A stretch of 64,000 nucleotides of DNA from Rahnella inusitata (GTDB lineage Bacteria > Pseudomonadota > Gammaproteobacteria > Enterobacterales > Enterobacteriaceae), in assembly GCF_003263515.1 (NCBI RefSeq), contig NZ_JYDE01000012.1, positions 24,774 to 88,773 of the forward strand, read 5' to 3'. The stretch's first letter is position 1; each line of letters starts with the position of its first letter. Below are positions 38,457 to 47,412 of this stretch, piece by piece. The translations under genes and the position numbers were made by a program. The notes below the pieces were generated by a model, which ran no database searches, was not told the origin of the DNA, and saw only the letters and a list, made by a program, of their open reading frames with translations.

Positions 38457-39371
38457 TTATGAACGGGCCAGACGCCACTGACGCAGGCGCTGTAACGGCG
38501 TCGGCGCAACCTGACGCACGGTGCCGCGTGAGAAATAACGTTCGACGTAATATTGCAGTACCGACAGCACGGTAGTGATCAGCAGATACCAGACAGTCGC
38601 GACCATCAGCAACGGAATGACCTGCTGGGTGCGGTTGTAAATCACCTGCACGGTGTAAAACAGCTCTGGCATCGACAGCACATACACAATCGACGTGCCT
38701 TTCGCGAGGCTGATCACTTCATTAAAACCGGTCGGCAGAATCGAGCGCAACGCCTGCGGCAAAATGATGCGAAACGTGCGGCGATAGGCGGGTAAGCCCA
38801 GTGCAGCGGCGGCTTCATGCTGGCCGTGCTCGACACCTAAAATCCCCCCGCGAATGATTTCAGCGGTGTACGCGGATTGCACCAGAGAAAGGCCGAGCAC
38901 TGCGACGGAAAACTGATCCAGCAAATCCACCGTTGGCGTACTGAAAAACGACAGAGAAGTAAACGGAATGCCGAGCGAGAGGTTGTCGTACAGATAGGAA
39001 AAGTTGTAAAGGATGATCAATACCAGCAGCAAGGGCAGCGAGCGGAACAGCCAGATGTAACCCCACGCCAGTGAATTCAGTAAGTAGGATTTCGACAGCC
39101 GGGCGAGCGCCAGTGCGGTGCCAAAGATAATACCAAACAGGGTGCCGAGCAGGGTGAGCAGAAGGGTTTTGCCAAGCCCTGACAAAATGACCGGATCAAA
39201 AAACCACTGGCGAAATACGCCCCATTCCCAGCGCGGGTTAGTGGCGATGGATTGCACAATCGCCAGCAGGATGAACACCGAAAATACCGCACCGGCCAGC
39301 CGCCACGGATAGCGTGCCGGCACCACTTTCAGCGGGGGATGAGTCACGGTCGGAGAAGTGTTTTCGCTCAT
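38457..39371 (-). CDS. Polar amino-acid ABC transporter permease
   Basis: 304 residues of the HisM/YxeN permease type, with five to six helices and the EAA loop region (EHGQHEAAAALGLPAYRRTF). An extra ~50 residues precede the conserved GLGKTLLLTLLGTLFG. It lies 24 bp upstream of the ATPase gene and is presumably a homodimeric channel with it. Confidence 0.9.
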   Translation of the reverse strand: MSENTSPTVTHPPLKVVPARYPWRLAGAVFSVFILLAIVQSIATNPRWEWGVFRQWFFDPVILSGLGKTLLLTLLGTLFGIIFGTALALARLSKSYLLNSLAWGYIWLFRSLPLLLVLIILYNFSYLYDNLSLGIPFTSLSFFSTPTVDLLDQFSVAVLGLSLVQSAYTAEIIRGGILGVEHGQHEAAAALGLPAYRRTFRIILPQALRSILPTGFNEVISLAKGTSIVYVLSMPELFYTVQVIYNRTQQVIPLLMVATVWYLLITTVLSVLQYYVERYFSRGTVRQVAPTPLQRLRQWRLARS

Positions 39372-39403
39372 AGGTTTTGCCTGTTATCTATTGTGCTTTG
39401 CAC

Positions 39404-39907
39404 CTAGCTGACGGGAACGTCAGCGGTCAGCGCTTTTTTGAAGGGCAGACGCCCGTCGTACGGTTCTCTGGAATACACTTCCGGGTCGAGCCGCGTATCA
39501 AACTGCGGCTGATACCCGTGTGACAGATACAACCCGACCGCTTCCGGCTGGCGGAATCCGGTGGTCAGAAACACCTGACGGTAACCGTAGGCGGCGGCGC
39601 GGCGCTCCAGCTCGTGCAGGATCTTCTGCGCCAGCCCCTGACGGCGCAGCCTGCGATCCGTCCAGATGCGTTTGAATTCTGCGGTGTCTTCGTCGTAGCG
39701 TTTGTACGCGCCCATCGCGATGGGCGCTCCGTTTCTCAGCAGAACGATAAAAGTGCCGTCGGGCGCAGAAAAGACGCTGTCATCCTCCGGTGGCTGACTG
39801 GAAAAAAAGTCACCATAGCGTTCGCGGTATTCACCAAATAATCCTTCGATGACCGGCGCAATCAGCGGATCTTCCGGCACGGTTTGAATAAAAACGTCGT
39901 CGCTCAT
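39404..39907 (-). CDS. GNAT-family N-acetyltransferase
   Basis: 167 residues with the acetyl-CoA site RRLRRQGLAQKILHELERRA (motif A, R/Q-x-x-G-x-A) and a C-terminal YLSHGYQPQFD. It is nested between permease and binding-protein genes. In the Bacillus S-(2-succino)cysteine pathway an acetyltransferase (YxeL) N-acetylates the substrate before oxidative cleavage; an equivalent role is inferred from context. Confidence 0.85.
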   Translation of the reverse strand: MSDDVFIQTVPEDPLIAPVIEGLFGEYRERYGDFFSSQPPEDDSVFSAPDGTFIVLLRNGAPIAMGAYKRYDEDTAEFKRIWTDRRLRRQGLAQKILHELERRAAAYGYRQVFLTTGFRQPEAVGLYLSHGYQPQFDTRLDPEVYSREPYDGRLPFKKALTADVPVS

Positions 39908-39922
39908 CTTTCAGTCTCCTGA

Positions 39923-40849
39923 TCAGTCGCCCAGTCCCGGCGGATTGATTTCTGAATGGTCGATTTTCTCAACGCTCTCGCCCCAGCGATCCAGCACTTG
40001 CAAATACGCGCCGCTGGCAATGGCGCTGTTCAGCGATGCCTGCACGGCATCCACTAAGCCGTTGCCTTTTTTCAGCGTCACGGCAATGTTGGCGGTTTTC
40101 GGCCAGCCGCCCGGCACCGTGCCAACCAGCTGCGTTTTGCCGGTCAGCAGGGCTTTATAGGCACCGGTGACGTTTGGCCCGAAGGTGGCGTCGGCGCGAC
40201 CTGACTGGATAGCCAGCGTGGCGGCGGCATCATCGGTGACATATTGCGGTTTAAACGCGGGCAGGCCTTTCGCCTGATTCTCTTTGTCCCACGCCAGCAG
40301 CACGGCTTCCTGATTAGTGCCGGAGCCGACGATAATGCGTTTACCGGCGATGTCCGGTGCGGATTTGATCGAGGTGATTTTGCTGCCGGTTTTCACGTAG
40401 AAGCCCAGCGTATCTTCGCGATAGGTGGCGAAATCAAATTTGGTTTTGCGGTCTTTGGTCACGGTGATGTTGTAGATAGCGGCGTCGTATTTCCCGGAGG
40501 TTACGCCGAGCGGCCAGTCTTCCCACGAGGCCGGCACCACTTTCAGTTTCAGCCCCAGGCCGTCGGCCACCAGACGGGCGATATCCGCCTCGCTGCCGAT
40601 CACCGTTTTGTTATCGCGGGCATATAACCCGAATGGCGGGGCGCTGCCGAGTACGGCCAGTGCCACCGTCAGCGTGCCCGGTTCGACAAACTTAAAGTTG
40701 GCCGGGATTTTCGCCACGGCTTCCGGGCTTTTCGGCGTATTGATCGGAGTTTCATTAGCAACAAGGTCGATACCCGGTGCAGCATGAGCCAGTGTAGAAA
40801 GACTTAACAAAGTGGCAATTGCAGTCAGACTAAAGCTACGTTTCATCAT
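39923..40849 (-). CDS. Amino-acid ABC transporter periplasmic binding protein
   Basis: 308 residues with a Sec signal peptide (MMKRSFSLTAIATLLSLSTL, cleavage after AHA) and an SBP_bac_3 fold (GSEADIARLVADGLGLKLKV, SGKYDAAIYNITVTKDRKTK). First gene of the transporter transcript. The ~180-bp space to the upstream M20 gene contains a terminator, so this transcript likely has its own promoter. Confidence 0.9.
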   Translation of the reverse strand: MMKRSFSLTAIATLLSLSTLAHAAPGIDLVANETPINTPKSPEAVAKIPANFKFVEPGTLTVALAVLGSAPPFGLYARDNKTVIGSEADIARLVADGLGLKLKVVPASWEDWPLGVTSGKYDAAIYNITVTKDRKTKFDFATYREDTLGFYVKTGSKITSIKSAPDIAGKRIIVGSGTNQEAVLLAWDKENQAKGLPAFKPQYVTDDAAATLAIQSGRADATFGPNVTGAYKALLTGKTQLVGTVPGGWPKTANIAVTLKKGNGLVDAVQASLNSAIASGAYLQVLDRWGESVEKIDHSEINPPGLGD

Positions 40850-40994
40850 TATTTTTACCCTGCATTCTTATTATGTGTTTATGACATTGAGGTGACGTTT
40901 TCACTATTCCCGAGTGTTACAGGGATGTAAAAGAACAAAATTCAATAATCAAATTGAGAAAAAGCAAATACGGGTGGAGGAATATTTCCCATGC

Positions 40995-41016
40995 AAAAAG
41001 CCCGGAATTTCCGGGC
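40995..41016 (-). terminator. Terminator after the M20 hydrolase gene
   Basis: On the minus strand GCCCGGAAATTCCGGGC is followed by a T run (the A run at 40995-40999). It lies 30 bp beyond the M20 gene stop and separates it from the transporter genes. Confidence 0.85.
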
Positions 41017-41045
41017 ATGAATGACAGGCTGAAGAGTAATAGGAA

Positions 41046-42230
41046 TTATTTTACGCTTAATTCATACAGCGCTTTTTCAGCTAACTGCTGGAAATAGTTC
41101 GCTGCCGGGAAGATAGCTGATTCATCCGGATTAAATTGCGGATGATGCAGGCCAAATTCGCTGGCCGAGCCGATGCTGACGAACGCGCCGGGGACGTGAT
41201 GCAGGTAAAACGCAAAGTCTTCGCCGCCCATCTGCGCGGTGGCCACTTCCGCTTTATAACCAAATTCGGCTGCCGCCTGAAGGCTGAATTCTGCCCAGCG
41301 TGGCGTATTCACCACGGCCGGTGGCCCGCCAAACCAGTGCAGCTCGGCTTTCGCGCCCAGCGCACCGGCAACACCTGAAATCAGCTGGCGGATCCGCCCC
41401 GGAATTTGCTCGCGAATATCATCATTATGCGTGCGCACCGTGCCTTCGAGTTCGACGCTCTGGGGCAGAACGTTCCAGGTATTGCCGCCCTCGATGCGGG
41501 TCACGCTGACCACCGCAGACTCCTGCGCGGCGACGTTACGGCTGACCAGTGTTTGCAGCGCCGTCACGATGTGGCTGGCGGTGACGATACTGTCGACGCC
41601 TTCCTCCGGATGGGCGGCATGCGCGCCTTTGCCGGTGATGGTTATCTGGAAGCGATCGACATTGGCGTAAAACGCGCCGCCTTTGGTGGAGAAGGTACCC
41701 ACCGGCAGTTCAGGCGCATTGTGCAGCCCAAAAATCGCATCGACGTTTTCCAGTGCACCGGCCTTAATCAGCTGAGATGCTCCGCCAAAACGCTCTTCGG
41801 CAGGCTGGAAAAACAGACGCACGCGGCCTGGTAACTGGTCCTCGCGGGCTTTGAGTAAGTATGCCGCACCAAGAATTACAGAGGTATGGAAATCGTGGCC
41901 GCAGGCATGCATCACGCCCGGTTGCTGAGAGCTGAAGGGTACGCCGGAGGCTTCTTCGATCGGCAGGGCGTCGATGTCGCCGCGCAGCGCCACCACCGGG
42001 CCGTGCGCCGGGCCAATTTCAGCCACTACGCCAGTTTTTAAGCCAAGATCTAAAATGCGGATCCCGGCGGCATTCAGCCAGTCGGTAATTTTTTGCGTGG
42101 TCACGAATTCCTGATTGGATAATTCAGGATGTTGATGTAATTCGCGGCGATGGGCGATGAGTTGATTTTCTAACGCAGTGGTAGCGGTGTTCGCCCCGGT
42201 GCGGATTTCATCGGCAAGTGAAATGCTCAT
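41046..42230 (-). CDS. M20-family amidohydrolase (N-acyl-amino-acid deacylase)
   Basis: 394 residues, M20D subfamily (hippurate/IAA-amino-acid hydrolase, YxeP type). Metal-site motifs are HACGHDFHTSVILGAAYLLK, RGDIDALPIEEASG and FQPAEERFGG; a dimerisation domain lies in the middle. In the Bacillus pathway the homologue removes the N-acetyl group from N-acetylcysteine. Start ATG 42228-42230 (MSISLADEIR) is preferred because AAAAGG lies 9 bp upstream and the extra 12 residues of the longer frame are not family-like. It is divergent from the monooxygenase genes. Confidence 0.9.
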   Translation of the reverse strand: MSISLADEIRTGANTATTALENQLIAHRRELHQHPELSNQEFVTTQKITDWLNAAGIRILDLGLKTGVVAEIGPAHGPVVALRGDIDALPIEEASGVPFSSQQPGVMHACGHDFHTSVILGAAYLLKAREDQLPGRVRLFFQPAEERFGGASQLIKAGALENVDAIFGLHNAPELPVGTFSTKGGAFYANVDRFQITITGKGAHAAHPEEGVDSIVTASHIVTALQTLVSRNVAAQESAVVSVTRIEGGNTWNVLPQSVELEGTVRTHNDDIREQIPGRIRQLISGVAGALGAKAELHWFGGPPAVVNTPRWAEFSLQAAAEFGYKAEVATAQMGGEDFAFYLHHVPGAFVSIGSASEFGLHHPQFNPDESAIFPAANYFQQLAEKALYELSVK

Positions 42231-42467
42231 TATAAATAGCCTTTTATGGGTAGAGATTGCAGTCATTTCATCCTAGTCATGAATTGCCGTCTGACTAAAT
42301 ACCCTGTGGCTATAATTTATATCCGCCATAGAGGCATAAATCCCATAGCTAAATATTCACTATAGAAACGTAATTTTATTATTTAGCTTTGCGCTGACTT
42401 CGTGGAACTCTTTTTATCATGATGAATGATTGTTACCAGACTTAAGCAGATAAAAGGAATGCCCGAC

Positions 42468-43454
42468 GTGAATTACCGACTGAGCTTATTAGATCAAAGC
42501 CCGATAAATGACGGGCAGAGCGCCGCACAGGCATTGGCGGCGACGCTGACATTTGCGCAGACAGCAGAGAGACTGGGGTATCACCGTTTGTGGGTGTCCG
42601 AACATCATGACACCGAAAAGCTGGCGGGCAGTTCGCCGGAAGTCCTGATTGCCTGGCTGCTGGCGCAGACATCCCGACTGCGTATCGGCTCCGGTGGTGT
42701 GATGCTGCAACATTACAGCCCGTACAAAGTCGCGGAGAATTTCCATTTGCTTTCAGCGCTGGCGCCGGATCGCGTCGATATCGGCATCGGTAAAGCGCCG
42801 GGCGGTTTACCGCTTTCCACCAAAGCGCTGCGCGGACATCATTCAGCCGAGAATGCGCCCGGTTTTCCCGCGCAGTTACAACAGCTGACCCATTATCTTA
42901 CACATCTCGACGACCATCTGGCCGGTGTTGAAGCACGCGCGTTGCCGCATCCGCCGGTTGCGCCCCAGCGTTTTCTGCTCGGCGCCAGCAAAGAAAGCGC
43001 CCGTCTGGCAGCCTCGCTCGGCTGGAATTTTGTGTTCGCCGGTTTCATCAATACTTCAGCGGAAGTGATGACTGAATCGGTGCTGGCGTTCCACGAATAT
43101 TCCGCTGGTAAAGGTCAGGCACTGGTCAGCCTGGCGGTGCTCGCCGCTCAAACCCGTGAAGAAGCCGCAGAGCGGGTGGCCGAACAGCATAATTTCCGCG
43201 TCACGATTGGCGATAAACACGTTACGGTCGGCACCCGCGAACAGGCGGAAGCCTTTGTGCGGCAGGCGGGTGCCAGGCAGTTCACCATCGACCAACAACA
43301 GCTCAGCGTGCTGCACGGTACGCCCGGCGACATTCACGAGCAGCTGCGCGACATTCAGCGCCGTCTGTGCGTCAACGAATTTGTCCTTCACACCCCACTG
43401 ACAGAGGCCGCCGTGCGTCTGAAGTCCATTGAATTGCTGGCTGGCCAGCTGTAA
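42468..43454 (+). CDS. MsnO8-family LLM-class flavin oxidoreductase
   Basis: About 328 residues, luciferase-like FMN-dependent monooxygenase family (TIM barrel), with typical LSLLDQSPI at the start, RLWVSEHHDTEKLAGSSPEV and LAPDRVDIGIGKAPGG. I favour GTG 42468, 9 bp after AAAGGA; ATG 42459 and ATG 42426 are alternatives. It is followed by a second LLM enzyme after 9 bp, so the two are one operon. Substrate unknown; context suggests an S-alkyl or S-acyl cysteine derivative. Confidence 0.87.
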   Translation: MNYRLSLLDQSPINDGQSAAQALAATLTFAQTAERLGYHRLWVSEHHDTEKLAGSSPEVLIAWLLAQTSRLRIGSGGVMLQHYSPYKVAENFHLLSALAPDRVDIGIGKAPGGLPLSTKALRGHHSAENAPGFPAQLQQLTHYLTHLDDHLAGVEARALPHPPVAPQRFLLGASKESARLAASLGWNFVFAGFINTSAEVMTESVLAFHEYSAGKGQALVSLAVLAAQTREEAAERVAEQHNFRVTIGDKHVTVGTREQAEAFVRQAGARQFTIDQQQLSVLHGTPGDIHEQLRDIQRRLCVNEFVLHTPLTEAAVRLKSIELLAGQL

Positions 43455-43463
43455 GGAGATCTC

Positions 43464-44801
43464 ATGAGCCATTCGAAAAGTATCAAACTGGGCCTGATGT
43501 TGCACGGTGCAGGCGGCCACATGAATTCATGGCGGCATGAAAAAGCGCCAGCAGATGCGAGCGTTAATTTTCCCTATTTCCGTGATTTAGCGCTGCGCGC
43601 AGAAGCCGCCGGTTTTGATTTCCTGTTTGTCGCCGACGGCCTGCACATCAACGAAAAATCGCTGCCGCATTTCCTCAACCGTTTCGAGCCGATTGCCTTG
43701 CTGTCGGCGCTGGCGTCGGCGACGCACAGCATCGGGCTGGCCGGGACGATTTCGACGTCCTACAGCGATCCGTTTACTGTCGCGCGTCAGCTGGCGACGG
43801 TCGATAACATCAGTCAGGGGCGCGCGGGCTGGAACGTGGTGACGTCGCCGCTGGCCGGTTCGGCGAAAAACTTCGGTAAAGACCATCCTGAACATGCGCT
43901 GCGCTACCAGATTGCTGAGGAATATATCAGCGTGGTGCAGGGGTTGTGGGATTCGTGGGAAGACGACGCTTTTGTGCGCGATCGTGAAAGCGGCGTGTTC
44001 TTCGATGCGGCCAAGCTGCATAAACTTAATCATCAGGGGCAGTTCTTCTCGGTGGAAGGACCACTGAATATTCAGCGCTCGCCGCAGGGCCAGCCGGTGA
44101 TTTTCCAGGCAGGCGCGTCGGATGCGGGGATCGCACTGGCGGGAAAATCTGCCGATGCAGTCTTCACCAACGCCCGCACGCTGGAAGAAGCCAAAGAGTA
44201 CTCGGCCAAATTGCAGGCGCAGGTAGCGAAAAACGGGCGTCATCCGGTGGGAATTTTCCCCGGTATCAGCCCGATTGTCGGCAAAACCGAAGCGGAAGCC
44301 GAAGCCAAATATCAGCATTTGCTCTCGCTGCTGTCACTCGACGACGCACTGGCGTATCTCGGCCGCTTCTTCGATCATCACGATTTCAGCCAGTATCCGC
44401 CGGATGGTCCGTTCCCTGAGCTGGGCGATTTAGGCCAGAACACTTTCCGTTCAACCACCGACAGCATCAAAAAGCAGGCCAGAGAAGAAAATCTCACGCT
44501 GCGCGATGTGGCGTATCAGGCCACGCTGCCACGCGGTGAGTTCTTCGGCACGCCGGAGCAGGTCGCCGACCGGTTAATCCGCTGGGTGGAAGAGGGCGGC
44601 GCGAGCGGCTTTATTATCAGCGGGCCGGTGCTGGTCGAAGCGCTCGACGATATTACGCGTCTGGTGCTGCCGGTGCTGGAGGCGCGAGGTTACTGGCATC
44701 CTTCAGAGGCACAAACCCTGCGCGAACGGCTGGATATTCCGTTTAAAAGCAACCGCTACAGCGTGCAGGAAAGGCAGCGGGAAGCCGTGAACGAGAAATA
44801 G
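43464..44801 (+). CDS. NtaA/SnaA/DmoA-family FMN-dependent monooxygenase
   Basis: 445 residues, the larger LLM branch (nitrilotriacetate, dimethylsulfide and YxeK-type monooxygenases). Signatures include [38 protein letters not shown] and [20 protein letters not shown]. In the Bacillus yxe pathway the homologue YxeK oxidatively cleaves N-acetyl-S-(2-succino)cysteine. It needs reduced FMN from a reductase not visible here. ATG follows AAGGAGATCTC. Confidence 0.9.
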   Translation: MSHSKSIKLGLMLHGAGGHMNSWRHEKAPADASVNFPYFRDLALRAEAAGFDFLFVADGLHINEKSLPHFLNRFEPIALLSALASATHSIGLAGTISTSYSDPFTVARQLATVDNISQGRAGWNVVTSPLAGSAKNFGKDHPEHALRYQIAEEYISVVQGLWDSWEDDAFVRDRESGVFFDAAKLHKLNHQGQFFSVEGPLNIQRSPQGQPVIFQAGASDAGIALAGKSADAVFTNARTLEEAKEYSAKLQAQVAKNGRHPVGIFPGISPIVGKTEAEAEAKYQHLLSLLSLDDALAYLGRFFDHHDFSQYPPDGPFPELGDLGQNTFRSTTDSIKKQAREENLTLRDVAYQATLPRGEFFGTPEQVADRLIRWVEEGGASGFIISGPVLVEALDDITRLVLPVLEARGYWHPSEAQTLRERLDIPFKSNRYSVQERQREAVNEK

Positions 44802-44822
44802 TTACAACATACTGGTTTTCAA

Positions 44823-44855
44823 CAGCCCGCTCCGGAGACACCGAGCGGGCTTTTT
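44823..44855 (+). terminator. Terminator after the monooxygenase operon
   Basis: AGCCCGCTCC and GAGCGGGCTTTTT around GGAGACACC form a strong hairpin with T run, 22 bp past the stop. Confidence 0.9.
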
Positions 44856-44951
44856 GCTTTGCAGGGAGGAACGTCCGGGCTTGCCTCGTGAAAAGATTGG
44901 GCGTAGGTTTCGCAAAACCCTTTGAAATCTTAGAACGCTTAAGGAAAACAC

Positions 44952-45929
44952 ATGAAAGCTCTGGTTCTGGAACAGCAAGACAAAGCCACGCTGGCTGAGG
45001 TGAAAGAGATTGCACTGCCTGACATGGCGCAAGGCGATGTGTTAGTCGATATCAGCTGGTCGGGTCTGAACTATAAAGATGCGCTGGCGATCACCGGTAA
45101 AGGCAAAATCATCCGCCAGTTCCCGATGGTGCCGGGCATTGATTTTGTCGGCCACGTGAGCCGCAGCAATGATCCGCGCTTCTCCGTCGGGCAATCGGTG
45201 ATCCTCACCGGATGGGGCGTCGGCGAAACTCACTGGGGCGGTCTGGCTGAGCAGGCGTGCGTGAAAGGTGACTGGCTGGTGCCGTTGCCGGAAGGCATGG
45301 CGGCGCGTAATGCGATGATCATCGGTACGGCCGGTTTCACCGCGATGTTGTGCGTGATGGCGCTCGAAGAAGCGGGCGTGACGCCGGACAGTGGCACCGT
45401 CGTCGTGACCGGTGCCAGCGGCGGCGTGGGGAGCACTGCGGTCGCGCTGCTGCATACCCTCGGTTATAACGTGGCGGCGGTGACCGGGCGTGAATCTACT
45501 CATGATTATCTGCGTAAACTCGGTGCCAGCGAAATTCTTTCGCGGGACGATTTTGCCGAAACGCGTCCGCTGGAAAAACAGCTGTGGGCCGGTGCGGTAG
45601 ATACCGTCGGCGATAACGTGCTGGCGAAGTTGCTGGCGCAAACTAATTACGGCGGGTGTGTCGCCGCCTGCGGTCTGGCGGGCGGTTTTAACCTCCCGAC
45701 GACCGTCATGCCGTTCATCCTGCGCAACGTGCGTTTGCAGGGTGTGGATTCCGTTTCTGTGCCCGCTGAGCGCCGTGCGGCGGTGTGGGAACGCCTGATG
45801 AACACCCTGCCGGAAAGTTTCTACCAGCAGGCCGCAACCGAAATCACCCTTGAGCAAACGCCTGCGGTAGCGGCTGATTTTCTCAACAACAAAATTCAGG
45901 GCAGAACGCTGGTGAAAATCACCGGTTAA
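44952..45929 (+). CDS. acuI: Acrylyl-CoA reductase / YhdH-type quinone oxidoreductase
   Basis: 325-residue zinc-free medium-chain dehydrogenase (AcuI/YhdH), which reduces acryloyl-CoA with NADPH and protects against this electrophile. The N-terminus MKALVLEQQDKATLAEVKEI, NYKDALAITGKGKI and nucleotide-binding VVVTGASGGVGSTAVALLH are typical. Strong AAGGAAAACAC precedes ATG. It is a single gene between two terminators. Confidence 0.92.
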   Translation: MKALVLEQQDKATLAEVKEIALPDMAQGDVLVDISWSGLNYKDALAITGKGKIIRQFPMVPGIDFVGHVSRSNDPRFSVGQSVILTGWGVGETHWGGLAEQACVKGDWLVPLPEGMAARNAMIIGTAGFTAMLCVMALEEAGVTPDSGTVVVTGASGGVGSTAVALLHTLGYNVAAVTGRESTHDYLRKLGASEILSRDDFAETRPLEKQLWAGAVDTVGDNVLAKLLAQTNYGGCVAACGLAGGFNLPTTVMPFILRNVRLQGVDSVSVPAERRAAVWERLMNTLPESFYQQAATEITLEQTPAVAADFLNNKIQGRTLVKITG

Positions 45930-45938
45930 GCCGCTTTT

Positions 45939-45965
45939 CCCGGCACCCCTGCGGTGCCGGGATTT
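45939..45965 (+). terminator. Terminator-like hairpin after acuI
   Basis: CCCGGCACC-CCTGC-GGTGCCGGG then ATTTCTCC: a very stable stem with a short T-rich tail, 9 bp past the stop. Confidence 0.8.
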
Positions 45966-45992
45966 CTCCTTCGTTCAATTTTCCTTCTGCAC

Positions 45993-46020
45993 TAAAGAAT
46001 TCCCCGCGACTGACCGATAA
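45993..46020 (+). promoter_or_regulatory. Sigma-28 (FliA)-like promoter of cheV
   Basis: TAAAGAAT (45993-46000) and ACCGATAA (46013-46020) match the flagellar class 3 consensus TAAAGTTT-N11-GCCGATAA except that the spacer is 12 instead of 11. It is ~100 bp upstream of cheV, a chemotaxis gene expected to be class 3. Confidence 0.65.
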
Positions 46021-46118
46021 ATACAGAACGAGATAAAAGAGAATCTGATCCCTTATTTTCCGAATGGCTCATATCGCTTTGCTGTCGCACAACAAATAAT
46101 TAAACGCATGGGGAAAGT

Positions 46119-47093
46119 ATGGACAATTTTCAGAAAGACATCGATGAGAGAACCAATCTCACGTCATCTAACCGGTTTGAGTTATTGCTGTTCCGTCTGG
46201 GCTCTGCGCCTGACGAAGACCAGTCCGAGCTGTTTGGCATCAACGTCTTTAAACTGCGTGAAATCGTACCCATGCCTGCGCTGACCAAAGCGGCGGGGAT
46301 GGCATCTCCTATGTTGGGCATGGCGAATATCCGCGGCGAAATTATCCCGGTGATTGATCTTCCGGCGGTCGTCGGCTGTGTGCCGAAAACCGGGCTGAAC
46401 ATTTTGCTGGTCACCGAATACGCGCGCAGTACGCAGGCGTTTGCGGTGGAATCGGTGGATGACATTGTGCGTCTCGAGTGGAGCCAGGTGCTGGCGGCTG
46501 AATCCGGCGTCAAGAGCCGTAATATCACCAGTATCGCGCGTCTGGACAACGATAAATCCAGCAACCGTCTGGCACTGGTGCTGGACGTCGAACAGATCCT
46601 CTACGACATCGTGCCTTCTACCGGCAATGTGGCTATCGATAAGCAAAAGACCCGGGCGTTCACACTGAAACCGGGCGCCGTGGCGATTGTGGCGGAAGAT
46701 TCGAAAGTGGCGCGTCAGATGCTGGAGAAAGGGCTGGCGATGATGGAAATCCCGGCGCAGATGCACGTCACCGGTCTGGAAGCCTGGAATAAAATTCGCA
46801 AAATGGCGGAAGAGTGCAAAGCGGAAGGGCGGCCAATTTCCGATAAAATTTCCTTCGTGCTTACCGATCTGGAAATGCCGGAAATGGACGGCTTTACCCT
46901 GACGCTCAATATTAAGCGCGACGAGTTCCTGAAGAATATTCCGGTGATCATTCACTCCTCGCTTTCAGGCAGTGCCAACGAAGATCACGTGCGTAAAGTC
47001 GGTGCTGATGGTTACGTTGCCAAGTTCGAAATTAATGAACTGGAAGCGGCTATTCATAAAGCGCTGGATGCGAAGGCGGCGGCGGTGGCGTAA
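46119..47093 (+). CDS. cheV: Chemotaxis coupling protein CheV
   Basis: 324 residues. An N-terminal CheW domain (about 15-170: RLGSAPDEDQSELFGINVFK, MANIRGEIIPVIDLPA) couples receptors to CheA, and a C-terminal receiver domain (about 185-320) has acceptor Asp in SFVLTDLEMPEMDGF and Lys in the GYVAKF segment. E. coli lacks cheV; Salmonella, Serratia and Yersinia relatives have it. It is a monocistronic gene behind a FliA-like promoter, as in Salmonella. Confidence 0.94.
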   Translation: MDNFQKDIDERTNLTSSNRFELLLFRLGSAPDEDQSELFGINVFKLREIVPMPALTKAAGMASPMLGMANIRGEIIPVIDLPAVVGCVPKTGLNILLVTEYARSTQAFAVESVDDIVRLEWSQVLAAESGVKSRNITSIARLDNDKSSNRLALVLDVEQILYDIVPSTGNVAIDKQKTRAFTLKPGAVAIVAEDSKVARQMLEKGLAMMEIPAQMHVTGLEAWNKIRKMAEECKAEGRPISDKISFVLTDLEMPEMDGFTLTLNIKRDEFLKNIPVIIHSSLSGSANEDHVRKVGADGYVAKFEINELEAAIHKALDAKAAAVA

Positions 47094-47412
47094 CCACGCT
47101 TTCCCAAAAGCCCGTTGATAAAATGAAGTCTGCCCGGTGAACGCTGAAAACAGAGTTTCCCGGCAGACGTCGCAACAGGGATATATTATAGGGCGATAAG
47201 TGAAATAGTCTGAATAACAGCGCTGTAATATATTATTGATTTGCCGCTGATATCACATGCATAGCGTAATATTTTCGGGGTTAATTTAAATGCGTCGTAT
47301 TCCCGTGCAATAAAACAGGCCAATTGTAATTAATGTTTTCCTCCCGGCACTTTGTTTACTTTTCGATAAATGCTAATATTTCAGTAATAAAGCTCGCACA
47401 ATATCGGAAATC
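47094..47412. other. cheV-GGDEF intergenic region with hairpin 47128-47168
   Basis: GTCTGCCCGG and CCCGGCAGAC form a near-perfect stem (47128-47168) downstream of cheV, without a T run, probably its 3' end. The remaining ~240 bp are AT-rich and must hold the promoter of the cyclase gene; I cannot assign boxes. Confidence 0.5.
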
